Source of the DNA: Cranoglanis bouderius
Taxonomy: Eukaryota; Chordata; Actinopteri; Siluriformes; Cranoglanididae
Assembly (NCBI GenBank): GCA_023630585.1
Contig: CM042554.1
Coordinates: 731,422 to 795,421, forward strand
DNA: 64,000 nucleotides
Direction: 5' to 3'
The notes beneath the pieces were generated by a model. That model was not told the DNA's origin, did not search any database, and worked only from the letters and a program-made list of their open reading frames with translations. Below are positions 18,882 through 30,997 of this stretch, piece by piece. The translations under genes and the position numbers were made by a program. Numbering within the stretch: the stretch's first letter is position 1; the number at the start of each line of letters is the position of its first letter.

Positions 18882-18974
18882 AAGCAGTAAGCCCCGTGAA
18901 ATCGTGGTTTACTCCGCTCCCGGAGCTGTTCTGAATTCACTGTAAACCACGGCTTTACGGGGCTTATTGCTTTA
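18882..18974. repeat. Hairpin repeat (GTAAACCACGG arms)
   Basis: The left arm TAAGCCCCGTGAAATCGTGG pairs with a right arm ending CGGGGCTTATTGC. Arms are about 28 bp with a loop of about 30 nt. It is probably a MITE or a structured repeat. Confidence 0.6.
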
Positions 18975-21007
18975 TTTTAAAGATATTTAAAGGTAACTTA
19001 ATGTACCACAATATAACGCACAATTAGACATGAGAAAACTGAGCTTGTCAATTGGGATAGGATTAATTAAGACAGTGTGTCATGACGAAGTTTACCTTCT
19101 GATAAACCAGACTGAATATTTTTAGTTAATTTGACAGGATGCGGGTAAATTAACTCACCCAAACACATCCTATATGAGATTAATCAGATATCTACATAAC
19201 ATAAATGTAATATTACAACTCACATCTGCACAAAATGAAGAGAATGCAGAAGTGAACTTGCAACAAGTTATGTGCTATTAAGAATGTGTAGCTCACGTTT
19301 TTAAAACCGGCTTTCCCGAACAACGCACTGAAACACGGCCAGGGAATAAATATATTCTCTCCGGAGAATAAATCATAAAGCAGTGGATTTCCAATCTGAT
19401 CAAAAAATATATGTGACCGCGCTTAAAAATACATAGGCCAATAAAATAAAGTTTGGGGTCGTTTATTCCTTTAAGATTTGTTTGTTCACTTTTTAGTCAA
19501 GGGAATTAATAAAACAAAAGAAAATAAGTGTTCTGATTTACAACCGAGCTACTGATGGTCAAAAATAAAATAAATAAACAACATTAAGAGAAGATGCTAG
19601 CGTACCCCTTTCTTGAAATGCAGTATAATAACTGACTGACTAAGGAAACAATATAAACAAAACCTACGGCAGTGGCATTTTTCTGTCGAAAACAATACAT
19701 AAAGTACTTTAGCATTCCACTGTACATCAATTTAACACATCATTTAAATTATATGAGTATCACATTGCATAATTTAAAACCACCCACTCTGAAAATATCC
19801 GTTTTCAACCCCCACAACCTCTGGTAGGGAAATCACACTGCAAAACCTGCAGTACTGTACACCAATGTGCTGCATAGACAATAACTTCGTATTAGTGTTA
19901 TAAATCCACTTTAACACAGATACATGAAAATAAACATGGATAAATAAAAATACATAATGCATAAAAAGAAATATAGAATAAATAATCACTTAGTATCAAA
20001 TTATCACTTTTAGCCATTTACCAGGCATATGGTAACTCACCATACTGACCTGATAAACTAACTTGGCCCTACGTGCACACACCAACACAATCCTGTCTGC
20101 TTTCAGCTCAACGGAGAATAAAGGAACATCCGTCTCACCACACACACCTACCAAGACTTCAGAGTAACTTTAACACCAATGTACTATGTGTATTGATCAA
20201 TATTTAATTATTCACGTAGCAATCTCTCCTGAAGAGAAAATATCGCTCCCTGCACTGCAATTCCGTGCTTCTCTCTCTGTATGCGTTACGGTAGTGTCAC
20301 GGCGCATCTTAAAGGACCCCACACCTAATTTCTCATAGACATGGTACTGAACATCTTAAAAAATAATAATAATAAATAAATAAATAAAAAAGACTTCTAA
20401 ACTTCGCCTGGTTACATATATAACAAACATGATAAATGTTCACATTTATAAGAAAAACAGTCCCCATGTTAACAGGTTAGAGCATTCACACTGCACACAG
20501 ATACAGTACGGCAATCCGTTACAGGAGCGGTGCAAAATATACTAATACAGCGGCGGGGCAGCAGTTGTTTCAGAGTCTATTTTTGTGTCCTGCACACAGA
20601 GAATTAAATAAGGGGTAATCCACGGCTAGGTGTGCATTAAAATAAAAATAAAAATCCATAAAATCCTTCCACAAGAAACATATACTTACAAAAATATAAC
20701 ATATACTACTATAATACTATTCAATAAATATATTCATTAATTAGTTAATAATAAATGTAAACTTCATAAATATCTTAGAGTGGAGTAGAGTGTCTGTGAA
20801 AGAACTGCAGTGGACACAAACAACAACAAATCAACACGTGAATGACTTACAATGGATATGAATTAGTAAAATATTACTATATGTATTTGATATTTTATAT
20901 TAAATTAAATTGCAAAGATAAAATCACATTTGCCTCAATTTTGAAATTTTTGTTCAATTTTTCCTCTAACTAATTTGTTATAATACATGTCGTGGAAAAT
21001 CACCTTA
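18975..21007. other. Gene-poor AT-rich region with one candidate exon
   Basis: Apart from a possible minus-strand exon at 20041-20167, I see no coding structure, repeat family or RNA gene. It has several AT-rich simple stretches (for example 20360-20390). Confidence 0.4.
20041..20167 (-). CDS. Candidate internal exon, unidentified
   Basis: Minus-strand open frame of about 42 codons, with no ATG, running straight into a good GTGAGT donor. It contains EVLVGVCGETDVPLFSVELK and ADRIVLVCARRAKLVYQVSM, which looks like alternating hydrophobic beta-strand protein. The possible acceptor (GTGTTAAAG) is weak. It may belong to the same gene as 18564-18638, but nothing proves it. Confidence 0.25.
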
Positions 21008-23478
21008 CAGTTTTTTACGATCACTATGACAATTTTTTCAATAATTCTAACAATTTTCCTAAACTCTTAATGCACCAACACACCTACAACACACAATTGG
21101 CAAAACGGTTAATTTCATGCTCAAAATCACACATTGTAATTTAAACTCCAACACTAATTTTCAAAATACAATAATACACTAACACAATACACTATGTCTA
21201 CCAAAACACAGCAAACGTCTCAAAATCACATAATTATTCCAAAACACTAACACATGTTCTCTTCCAACAGGAACATTTAATCAATCATAGCACAATGTTA
21301 TAAAAACACTAACATCAGATGGAATTACATAAACTGCATTATTTTATGTGTGTCAGGTCTGCCCTTGTACAATAAATAGTATATTGTATTGATCATAGAT
21401 TGTGTTTTGCACTGCAGTTTCTTTTGAAGCCTCTCAACATTTTTTGTCTTGTTGGGTTTAGTAAATGCACGCATTTTGTTTCTTTTGCTGCAGAAATTCA
21501 GTACAAAAAATGAATGACCCATCTTAGAGTAGCTTTATAGAATTTATGGTTTATGAAAAAAGAAGAAGACAGAGACAGAATTGCTAAATTGCTAAAGGCT
21601 TTATTTGCAACAGCACATTACTGCGAGATAACAAAAAATGCAATATAGCTGCCATTTACAGTATTATGTGAAAATACAAAATTTACAAACAGAAAGACAC
21701 AGAAGAAAAAAAAAAGGGGGGGGGGGGTCATCTAATCTGCCCGGTCTTCTGCATTTGGCCACATGTTTTTATCTGCATTACACCTGATATCTTCTCTGGC
21801 AAGGCATCTTGGGAAGAATCTTTTGGCACAGTGTTCAGCTGTGATGTCTTGGCTTGCAGCATCCATTGCACCCAGGAGGGACATTTGGTCCTGTGGACGA
21901 TGGTCAAAAACCTTCCATCTCCAGGCTGAGAAAAACTCCTCAATGGGGTTGAGGAAAGGGGAGTAAGGGGCAAGGAAAAGGGACATCATCCTCAGATGGG
22001 TGTCAAACCAGGCTGTGACTGCACAGGAATCGTGGAATGCCACATTGTCCCATGTGATCACATATATTGGCAAGTGATCTCCCACCTGTTCCCTTTCTAC
22101 CTCTGGCACCAGTCTTTCATGCAGGTCTTCTAAAAACAGGTCAAGGCGGTCAGTGTTCTAGGGGTCAATCTCACATTTATGCTGGAGTGCACCACTGTTA
22201 GAGATTGCGGCGCACGTGGTGATGTTGGCTCCTCTCTGGCCTGGCATGGTAACTGTGGCCGTTTTGCCAATTATGTTTCTTCCACGCTGACGCCTTTTCG
22301 CCAAGTTGAAGCCAGCCTCATCAACGTAGATCATGTCATGTAGGACTTGATTGGCCTCCAACTCCATGACTCTCTGAAAGTAATCAGACACAGTGCTTTG
22401 CTGTATACCTACTGTATTTCCTACTATGTCTGCAAAACACACTATGTATAGTACAGTAATGATTATATTGCATAACCTTACCTGGACGTATTGGTGACGG
22501 AGTTCTTTGATGCGCTCACCGTTCCTTTCAAAAGGAACTTGAAACATTGTTTCATTCGGACTCTGTGTTTAGCTAGAGTCCGAGAAATGGATGTTATGCT
22601 GATTGCTGCAATGTTCCCAAAGACAAGGTTGTCCTCTACAACTCTGGACTGAATGTCCTTCAGTTTTATTTCATTGTAGGAGAAGTAGGAGAAGCCCTTA
22701 TACAATATCCTACCTGTTGGTTTCTTGAAAAATCCGGACAATGGATGCCACTGTGTCCCGGCTGAGATTTGGCTGTACTCGTTCACCAGCCTCTCTGTAT
22801 GATAGCCTGTGGTTTTACCCTAGCTCTGGCCCTTCTTTGAGCACCACCATGCATTCTAACTCTCCCTCTACCTTGCCCTTGTCCCACTCCTCTCCCTTGT
22901 CCTGGTACTTGTCCCCCTCTCCCTTGTCCTCGTATTCATCTTCCTCTCCCTCGTGCAGGCATTTTTCTTACTGTCTTTGTGTTGCTCTATATTGTTCCTT
23001 TTCCACATAAGATCAGCCCAAAGAGGTCATACGATTGAAAGAACCTCAATACCTGAATGTGTTTCCTAGATGGGAATCAGCTGTGATTTATATATTTGCA
23101 TAACTTCAATCAGCTTCAATCAGCAGGAATAAAATACAGGGGATATATTTGTGTTTCAATTCACAACATGAACAGCTATTCACTTTGACTTTAGCCTTTA
23201 AGTTAGGTTTAGAAGATGATGTTATCTGTTCTGACATACAGTGTGAAAGCATTTGTAAATTTGGCATTAAAAATCCATTGTTTTGGTATTGGTTGAGCTT
23301 GTGTGTAAAAGAAGTTCAAGCATTTTAAATTTGTGTTAACTGTATGGATTTTGTGTTAACGCAACAAGAAATATGTTAATTGTTCAGCATACACAGACGG
23401 ATGTTGTGCTAACTGTGTTGAGTTTAGGAAAATTGTTAGAAGTATTGAAAAAATTGTCATAGCAATCTGAAAAAACTG
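21008..23478 (-). mobile_element. IS630-like DDE transposon with long TIRs
   Basis: TIRs of about 60 bp start CAGTTTTTT and share TATGACAATTTTTTCAATA, flanked by TA (21006-21007, 23479-23480). Length is 2471 bp, far longer than the Tc1 elements here. It contains one broken minus-strand transposase and a poly-G run (21717-21727) just beyond the transposase 3' end. Confidence 0.85.
21728..22990 (-). pseudogene. IS630-like DDE transposase, frameshifted
   Basis: The N-terminus (about 22790-22990) is rich in Gly and Arg (GQGRGRGRVRMHGGAQRRAR-like) in one frame. A helix-turn-helix-like region follows, including SITSISRTLAKHRVRMKQ. Catalytic blocks are MIYVDEAGFNLAKRRQRGR (22280-22340), VITWDNVAFHDS (about 22020-22055) and LAPYSPFLNPIEEFFSAWRW (21910-21970). 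The second Asp and the Glu are 35 residues apart. Stops and frameshifts occur at about 22158 and 22550 and in the N-terminus. It belongs to the IS630/Tc1/mariner superfamily but is distinct from the Tc1 families here. Confidence 0.8.
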
Positions 23479-23587
23479 TAACTACAATAAAAATCCTTCA
23501 GAGTCCTAATGTCAAAAATTAGACCTTTATTGGAACACCACAAAAGATTTATACAAAAATTATACAACACTAAATTTTTTTGCACAG

Positions 23588-23851
23588 GGATGACTGGGGC
23601 TCAGGTGGTAGAGTGGGTTGTCTACTAATTGTAGGGTTGGTGGTTTGATTCCCGGCCCACATGACTCCATGTACTGAAGTGTCCTTGGGCAAGACACTGA
23701 ACCCCAAGTTGCTCCGGATGGCAAGCAAGTGCCTTGCATGGTAGCTCTGCTGCTATTGGTGCGTGAATGGGTGAATGAGACACAGTGTAAAGTGCTTTGT
23801 GAACCACAAAGGTTAAAAGGTGCTATATAAGTGCAGACCATTTACCATTAA
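23588..23851 (+). repeat. tRNA-derived SINE
   Basis: The head carries an A-box (GGCTCAGGTGGTAGAGTGG) and a B-box-like GGTTTGATTCCCG. The body (CTTGGGCAAGACACTGAACC) and tail (GGTGCTATATAAGTGCAGAC) are those of a widespread teleost SINE. No poly-A tail is seen. Confidence 0.75.
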
Positions 23852-24981
23852 AAACAATGATCTCATTTAGGTGGGGTCTCCCATTTTTTTCTTTTAATCA
23901 AATTTCTGATGTCTCGCCACAATTATGTTTCTTTCTTCATATCTTATCTATAATAGTGGCGCAAGTTCGGCCAGCTTTTTTTTTTTTTTAAGTTCTATTT
24001 TACTGATTTATGTCATAAATTTCAACAATGCATCTTAAGAAATCACTAGCATCAGATTGGTAAAAAGATACAAACTTGAACTTACAGAGTACAAACTCAG
24101 TGTCCCTATACAGATACAGAGGGTGAGTTTCTCTGGAAAATAACAGAGGGAGCCTGGCAGAAAGAATACATTTGTAACTGAAGAATGTGCATTCAGTGAT
24201 TTCACAACATAGAGTCACACCAGTTTGACCTACTTTGATTATATTCTCTCTGATTAATGGATTAATTACTTTCTTATACCTTATATATTGTTCATACATG
24301 ATTAGATCTTACTCTTGATTACTTAAACTATACCAGTTGATTTCTTTAGTATATAACATGGGCTTAAAATATACCATATATCCCTCCCTTTGGGCCTTAC
24401 TAAGTCCCATCTACTTCAAGAGAGCAGCCTCACAATTCAGTCCTCTCACTTTACACTAACTAGTGATCAACTCCTGATCACTCCTGCTTATCAATGACTA
24501 AATCCTGAAACAGCTCTCTTGTGGGGAACAGGCCCAAACATCTCCCTCCACACTTGACTAGGAAGGAGTAAAAGATCCTGTCTCCCTAAGCCTAACACTC
24601 AAAAATCAACATCGTGTTAAAAGCATGTGCATGTACATGGTTCAGCTCTTGCCCGTGGTTGTCACGGTTGTGTAGAATACAACAGTAATTCATCAGAATC
24701 AAATTCCAATAACAATCAAATCCAATAATCATTTAAACATAATCAACTTCAAACTCAATTTCTCAGAAATGATTACAATTATAAACTGCCATTAATCAGT
24801 TATCAAATCAATGTGATCAATTACAATCAGTAGTAAAAATATAAAAAATCAGCCTTATCTCTCATTTAGATGGTTGTTGTTCATCTAGTGAAACGATGTT
24901 ATTCTTCAACCCAGATACTTTGCGCATCGTAGAGGGTCACCCATGGGGAGAGGGTAGGCTAGCACTAACACCCATGGCTTA
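23852..24981. other. Non-coding flank of the minus-strand retrovirus
   Basis: No gene. It would be expected to hold the 3' LTR of the retrovirus above it, and has TATA-like words on the minus strand. I could not match it to any sequence on the 5' side, so no LTR is called. Confidence 0.4.
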
Positions 24982-27085
24982 TCACACTGCTTCTTCGTCC
25001 TCACTTGAGGAACTGGAACTAATCACCCAAGCAAATGGAGGCGCTTGCAGGCCTGTAGAGTTAGAATCCGCATCATCCTGCGGTTGTTCCGGAATCCAGT
25101 CTGGCTTAGGAGGCCAGTCTGGACAAGGATCATAGAGAGCTTTCAACAGTTCATTTTGCTTACTCACATTATTGTCCATAGTTATCCCTTTCACAAGAGA
25201 CATCTGTTTGACAGTGGCATTAATCACAAAGACTTTAAAAGAGGGAAAACACAGCAAAACAATAGTCCAATAATGATTACCACAACCAACATTATTCCCA
25301 CTTTTGAGAACCAGGCTCCCCATTTTCCAAAGGTAGACTCAAGCCAGTCTCAAAAGTGCAAGTCCTTTCCTGCATTCTCAGTTACTTCATGCCATAGCTT
25401 TTTCAGTTTGTTCATGGCCTCAGTGAATGTTCATTAGACACAGTATTGTTGGGAATGAATGTGAAGCACTGATCTCCAAACATCACATAGACTCCTCTCT
25501 TTTCTGCTAGAAGCCAGTCTAGGGCTTGTCGGTTTTGCCATGACCTTTTGCTCATAGCACTCAGTTGTTCCCCCAAGGCTGACAGGGCATCATCTGTGTA
25601 GTTGATAAACGTTTGCTGGTTGTAGTAAATGTGGTTAATCCACTCTTTGTTCTTGTTGGGCGTTATCCATACTAGAATAGAAACCTAACTTCACTTCATT
25701 TCTAGACTTAAACTCATTGCGTATGCCCCTTGGTTGCCCTAAAGCATCCATGGACATTTGGGGATCTGGTGCATAGGCCCTTTTTACTCTACGTGGCTTC
25801 TGTTCAGCAGATCTTTCGGGGTCCCAGTTCATTATAGTGATCTCCTGAATCATTCGCACCCTAGCGCATATTCCTGTCCACCCTTTAGATAATATGGCTC
25901 TCAAATGCTTACCCCCACAAAGCCAGAAAAAATCTGCTACTGCTGTTGTCTGTTCCTCATACGGGAATATTAACGGAAATGTTAAAGTCTGATGCGTGCA
26001 GTTAGGCATGGTTATTACTGTCAAATTCCCTGTCACTGTTGCGGTGGCATGAATCTTTGATTTACCCAAGTAACCAGTCTGATTGAAAGTGTCGTTTTCT
26101 AAGTGTCAAGTCACTACACAATTACCTTGGAATTTCCCCATATCATGTTGGCCACACAATTTATTAAAGCATTCATATTCAAGTGTGCAATCGATTTCAT
26201 ACACTAAAGGGGTCTCTCTTTTTTGACATGAATATCTTAGCACTGATATTCTGCATCCCATTCTGTAGTATTAATTAATAATAATAATTTGTTACATTTA
26301 TATAGCGCTTTTCTAGACACTCAAAGTGCTTTACATAGTATGGGGGGAAATCTATTCAACCACCACCAGTGTGTAGCATCCACCTGGATGATGCGATGGC
26401 AGCCATAGTGCGCCAGAATGCCCACCACACACCAGCTATTGGTGGAGAGGAGAGTGATGTAGCCATTTCAGGAATGGAGATTATTAGGGGGCCATGATAG
26501 ACATTGTATTGTAAAATGCATGAAACTCTGGACAAGATAAGCACTCAGCGGGACAAAAGGATCCTTCCCATTCTCTTACGCTACAATTTTGTGCATAAAA
26601 CACAGCACATTGTCTATAGTCATATTGGTTGGGCACTACTATGTGTCTCTTTAGGGGTGACGGTGAGCATAACAAACAATTGTTCATTCTTGATTTCTTT
26701 GCTGTGTACATTGCCCACTTATACCAGCCATTGTCCTGTGCCATTTTCAATAGTTTGTCATTTTTGTAGGAACTAATGCTACCATACTGGGACCTAAGGT
26801 TGATGCCTCTTTTAGTGTGTCAGTTTTGCTGAGATGTGTGTTAATCTGTGAACCAGTCTAGGCCTGGGGACCACTCAAGGGCTGAGAAATCAATTGCTGA
26901 AAATCCTGGTTGGTGGACAGTGGAAGGGCCTGATTCTGTGGGAGGTGTTGCAAGAAGCTGAGCAATATCAGATTCAATAAGAAGACCTGACTCACCCTCT
27001 TTTCGGTAGGGACAGGTAATGGTTCATCTCCTTCCCCTTCAGCAGGCATAGCAGGCTCAGAATCAGACGTCAACTGAGTCATCAT
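24982..27085 (-). pseudogene. ERV1 envelope remnant
   Basis: A hydrophobic signal-like stretch is at about 26940-27000. The surface part is broken by the repeat at 26275-26502. A basic RVKR cleavage-type motif lies near 25780. The transmembrane part shows a CTFIPNNT-type disulfide-loop region near 25470. A membrane-anchor-like stretch precedes an acidic serine-rich tail ending at 24982. Several frameshifts are present. It cannot encode a functional envelope as it stands. Confidence 0.7.
26275..26502. repeat. Dispersed repeat inserted in ERV1 env
   Basis: Starts with ACATTTATATAGCGCTTTTC and continues through a body with CACCACACACCAGCTATTGG, a repeat I recognise as widespread in teleost genomes. 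It interrupts env-like sequence on both sides. Confidence 0.65.
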
Positions 27086-27161
27086 CCCTTTCAGATTATG
27101 CTGGGACAGGCTCCTCTGAATCGCTGTCTCTCTCAGGTTCTGTCGGGGCAGGTTCTGGCTC

Positions 27162-28250
27162 CTACCCCTGTGCTTCGTGACTTAGTTCTCTTTCTCCTTC
27201 TTCTCTTACCTCTTCCTGACTCTCCTCTGAAGTATCAGCTGTTGGACCTTCCTCTTCTTCAGCAACCTGCTCTTTTCGCCTCGTAGGTCTTATTCTAGGT
27301 ACTCTGGTACAATGATTCAAATGATACCATGCAGTCCTACCTTCCACATGTACAGCTGTTGGGGTGGCTGCTACCACTTTGTACGGTCCTTCCTGTCTGG
27401 GTTCGTTCCACTTTCTCCTGAACACTCTCAGATATACCTGGTCCCCAGGAACTACTGCACAGGGTACTTCTTCTTCTTCTCTTGGCCCCCTTTTCTGTTC
27501 CTGTGAATAGATTTCTTCATGTATAGCAGTTAGTTGTCACATATATGCTTTCAGTTCCATTTGCAGTTGTTCTAAGGATGGTCCCTCGTAGGGACCTCTC
27601 AGGTATGGCACTGGCATGGGTCGACCCGTAATCATTTCATGGGGTGTCAGGTTAGTAATTCTGTTGGTCTGCATGCGATAGCTCATCAGCACAAGGGGTA
27701 AAGCATCTACCAAATGAGCTTAGTGTCAGCACAGATCTTATTAAGCTTGGTCTTAAGAGTACCATTCACTCTTTCCACCATCCCTTGTGACTGAGGGTGA
27801 TACACACATCCCAATCTCTGTATTATTCTCAACTGCTGTAACACTGTTTTCACTGTTCTCTGAACAAATGCTGACCTATTGTCAGAACTTATCTGTGATG
27901 GTATGTGAAACCTGGGTATCACTTCCCTGGTCAAAAATTTAATGACTGTTCCTGCAGCCTGGTCTTTTGATGGTATTGCTTCTACCCATCTACTGAATCT
28001 GTCAATTATCACCAACATGTATCTTTTTCCTCCCACACTTTTCACCATGTCTACATAGTCTATCACCAGGTGTTTGAACAGTCCTTCTGGCACTGGTATG
28101 TGCCCTATTGGTGCTGATGTCCCTTTCCTGACATTGTTTTGAGCACAGACTTCACATTCAGACAAAACACTGTCTACCATTGCTTGCAGATATGGGGACA
28201 GCAGTATCCCTGCTTTTTTATTTTCCTTATCACTTCTCCCCATGTGCAAT
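27162..28250 (-). pseudogene. ERV1 integrase
   Basis: Reads CAQN... (zinc-region end), then the core with HLVIDYVDMVKS, DNRSAFVQ and HPQSQGMVERVNGTLK, giving the Asp-Asp-Glu triad. A C-terminal segment at 27162-27425 has a WNEPRQEGPYKVV-like motif. The frame breaks near 27700, so core and tail are separated. The histidine half of the HHCC finger may lie before 28250 in a broken frame. Confidence 0.8.
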
Positions 28251-30340
28251 GGTCAAAACCATGCGCATCAGAAATCAGTACTGTAAGAAGTGCTGTGGGT
28301 GCAAACATATGTCCCCCATGAGAACGCCATATGCCATTGGCACCTCTAGTGGCACCTCTTTGTTGCCACACTGAAAACTCATAGGCATTTGCCTGATGTT
28401 GCATGTGAGCTATGTCATCTAAATTAGGTTCAGGCTGAATAAGATTCACTGGGCCCATTACTGCTACTTGGCACCCTGGAGCTTTGTTAGTTTCTAAATC
28501 TGCAGCACTGTTACCCTTAATGATGTCATTGCCTTTTTTGTGCGCCTGACATTTAATGATTGCTAACCGCTTAGGATGCATCATGGCAGAAATCAGTTGA
28601 ACTATTTGCTCAGCATGTTGGACTTTTCCTGAAACCTCTTTGCTTCCAAACAGTTCCAAACAGATGACACACACCATGGGCGTAAGCAGAGTCAGTATAT
28701 ATGTATCTAAATTACAGTCACAATGTCCTCTTTCTGTTTTTTCACTACAGAATACCCTGCATGATTACCTAAATGATCTCTGAAACATGAACCACCCACA
28801 AAGTAATCAACATCCGCGTCTGGGATAGGTGTGGATTCTAAATCTGGTCGATGTCGAGTAAAGGCCAGTGAATTTGCTACACAGTCATGAGACTGTCCCT
28901 CATACTCTAGAGGAACTATGTGTGCTGGGTTTATTGTGGTACAACATCTAATGGTAATGTCAGGGTAAGTTAGGAGAGATGCATAAGCAAAACACCTAGC
29001 CTGAGTCAAAGCAAATCTCCCTTGATCCAAAAGTTCCACTACTTCGTGATGAGTGTAAATGATTTTTCATAAGTACAGGGCAGCAAGCCCTTGCTGGTAA
29101 CACGGAGGGTAGCCTTGTGCTACACTGTCAAGCTTAGTGCTATAATATGCAATGGGCTGTTTTTTTCCTACCACTGCAAGTATCTTGCATCAGCACAGCA
29201 GACGCATAGTCATCTGTCCTATTGGCCACATACAGATGGAACAATTTGGTGTAATCTGGGGTTGCTAACGCTGGTGCAACTTGAAGTTCTTTTTTTAATA
29301 ACTCAAAGGCTACCAAGGCCTCATTATTCCACATTAATGGTGCCCGCATATTTTGATGTCCTGCTTGTCACTTTAATGCTCTCAATGGAGCAGTTTTTAT
29401 GGTATAGTCCTCTACCCAGTCAGAACTAAAGCCAGTCATTCCCAAAAATGTCATAATTTGTCCTACAGTTTGTGGTAATGGTGCCTTGCTTATACCTTCC
29501 AATTGGGCTGGTGCTATAGCCTTAGTTTTCTGTGCAATTAGCCTTCCCAAGTACTCAACCTGTGGCTAACAATATTGTAACTTAGTTTTTGAGGCTTTAT
29601 GTCCTCCTTGAGCTAGTTTGGTTGGCACCTTGATAGAATCTCGATGACATTGCTCAAGTGACGAAGAGACAAAATATCATCGACGTACTCCAGCAATGTG
29701 CTTTCCAACATGAGCAGGCCAATCCTCTACCACTTCATTGACTGCTCGCAAATCATGCACAAAATGCCATTTTGAATTGTCTGTTTTGGCAACAGGCAAT
29801 ACGGGAGTGTTACAATAGCAAGATGTTTCAATTAACACTCCTGCAGAAATTAACCCTTCAATAGTTTACCTTGTACAGCATCAGGACACAATGGATACTG
29901 TGGTTTTCTTGGTAATCGGGCCCCTGGCTTAACCCTAATCCTAACTGGGCTTGCAGATTTAACCAAACCCACATCAGTATCATGTTGAGACCACAATTCT
30001 GCTGGTACCTTGGTCTCCATTTCTTTCAATAGCTCTGCTGTTCTTGACTCAATTACAGGTGTTTCAGCTAAATCCATTTGCTTTTTCTGATTAAGCACCA
30101 CTTCTTGTGGAATCCCTGTCATGACCATGGCGCACAGAATCTTAATGTACATTTTGTCTGCTGAGTGGAAAATTAAAGGATGCTCTGTGGCCCTCCACTC
30201 ACTTTTTTCTGCTTTTTTCATCATTGGACCTAAATCTTTTGATTCCCAGCCTTTGTTGACATACAGGGTTACATGTGGAGTTGAATTGGGTACCTGAAAC
30301 CACTTGTCAATGAAATCACAGTTATCAATTTGCAAAGCAG
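28251..30340 (-). pseudogene. ERV1 reverse transcriptase / RNase H
   Basis: The RT N-terminus (29850-30335) includes SASPVRIRVKPGARLPRKPQ. The YVDD catalytic box is near 29680. Between them only a short stretch is recognisable, so part of the fingers/palm seems deleted. The connection domain (29140-29550) and RNase H (28707-29039, with DYFVGGSCFRDH) follow, then 28174-28677 leading to integrase. There are many stops. Confidence 0.8.
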
Positions 30341-30427
30341 CTCCCTGATTCCCTATGATTGTGCTGTGACATCAAAGGGACTTTTTGTCCTTTTGTGTCA
30401 CTTAATCACTTCATTTCAATTTTAGCA

Positions 30428-30928
30428 TCACGTTTTTGGATCATACATCATTGTGCAGTGAAATTCAGATTTGGATTTCATGTACGCCTCAGGAATTTGT
30501 GCTTTGATGAACTTTCCCCATTTGGTAAGAGTCTTTTCTACATCATTTCCTAGTTCTACTAACCAATATACATTAGCTTGTGGTTCTGAAATCATCATTT
30601 GTGTTTTTGTGCCTCTGCTATCTATATACACCCCATCAGGAGAGCACCAAATTTGGAGATTCATTTTACATAGCGTATCTCTCCCTAACAAATTAACAGG
30701 AGTCTGGTCTGATACTAAAATGGGTACTCTTACACTTTTGTTTTTGGTCTGTAGACAGACTGGAGCAGTCAATGGAATTAGCTGCATTTGTCCCGAGAAT
30801 CCTACTGTCTTGGCGAACTTACCTGACATGGGAAGGTGAGAGGCATAATTTGGACTTACACATGTGTAAGTTGCTCCAGTGTCTACCATCATAGGTGTAA
30901 CTTTGCCTTCTATTTTAATCTGCAGCAT
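30428..30928 (-). pseudogene. ERV1 protease
   Basis: An aspartic protease frame with active site VDTGATYTCVSP and a flap/core block NLLGRDTLCKMNLQIW. It is open for 166 codons. It begins in a different frame from gag, as is usual for retroviral pro or from decay. The active-site Asp-Thr-Gly is kept. Confidence 0.85.
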
Positions 30929-30997
30929 AGGTTCTTAATCAGCATCAGTTGTTAGAATTGGAAGCTGACCCTTCCCTGTAGGATTCTTTGGGCACCC

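Noticed and set aside
24300..24981. 3' LTR of ERV1
   Set aside because: Expected there, but I could not find a matching 5' copy between 33.1 and 35.4 kb.
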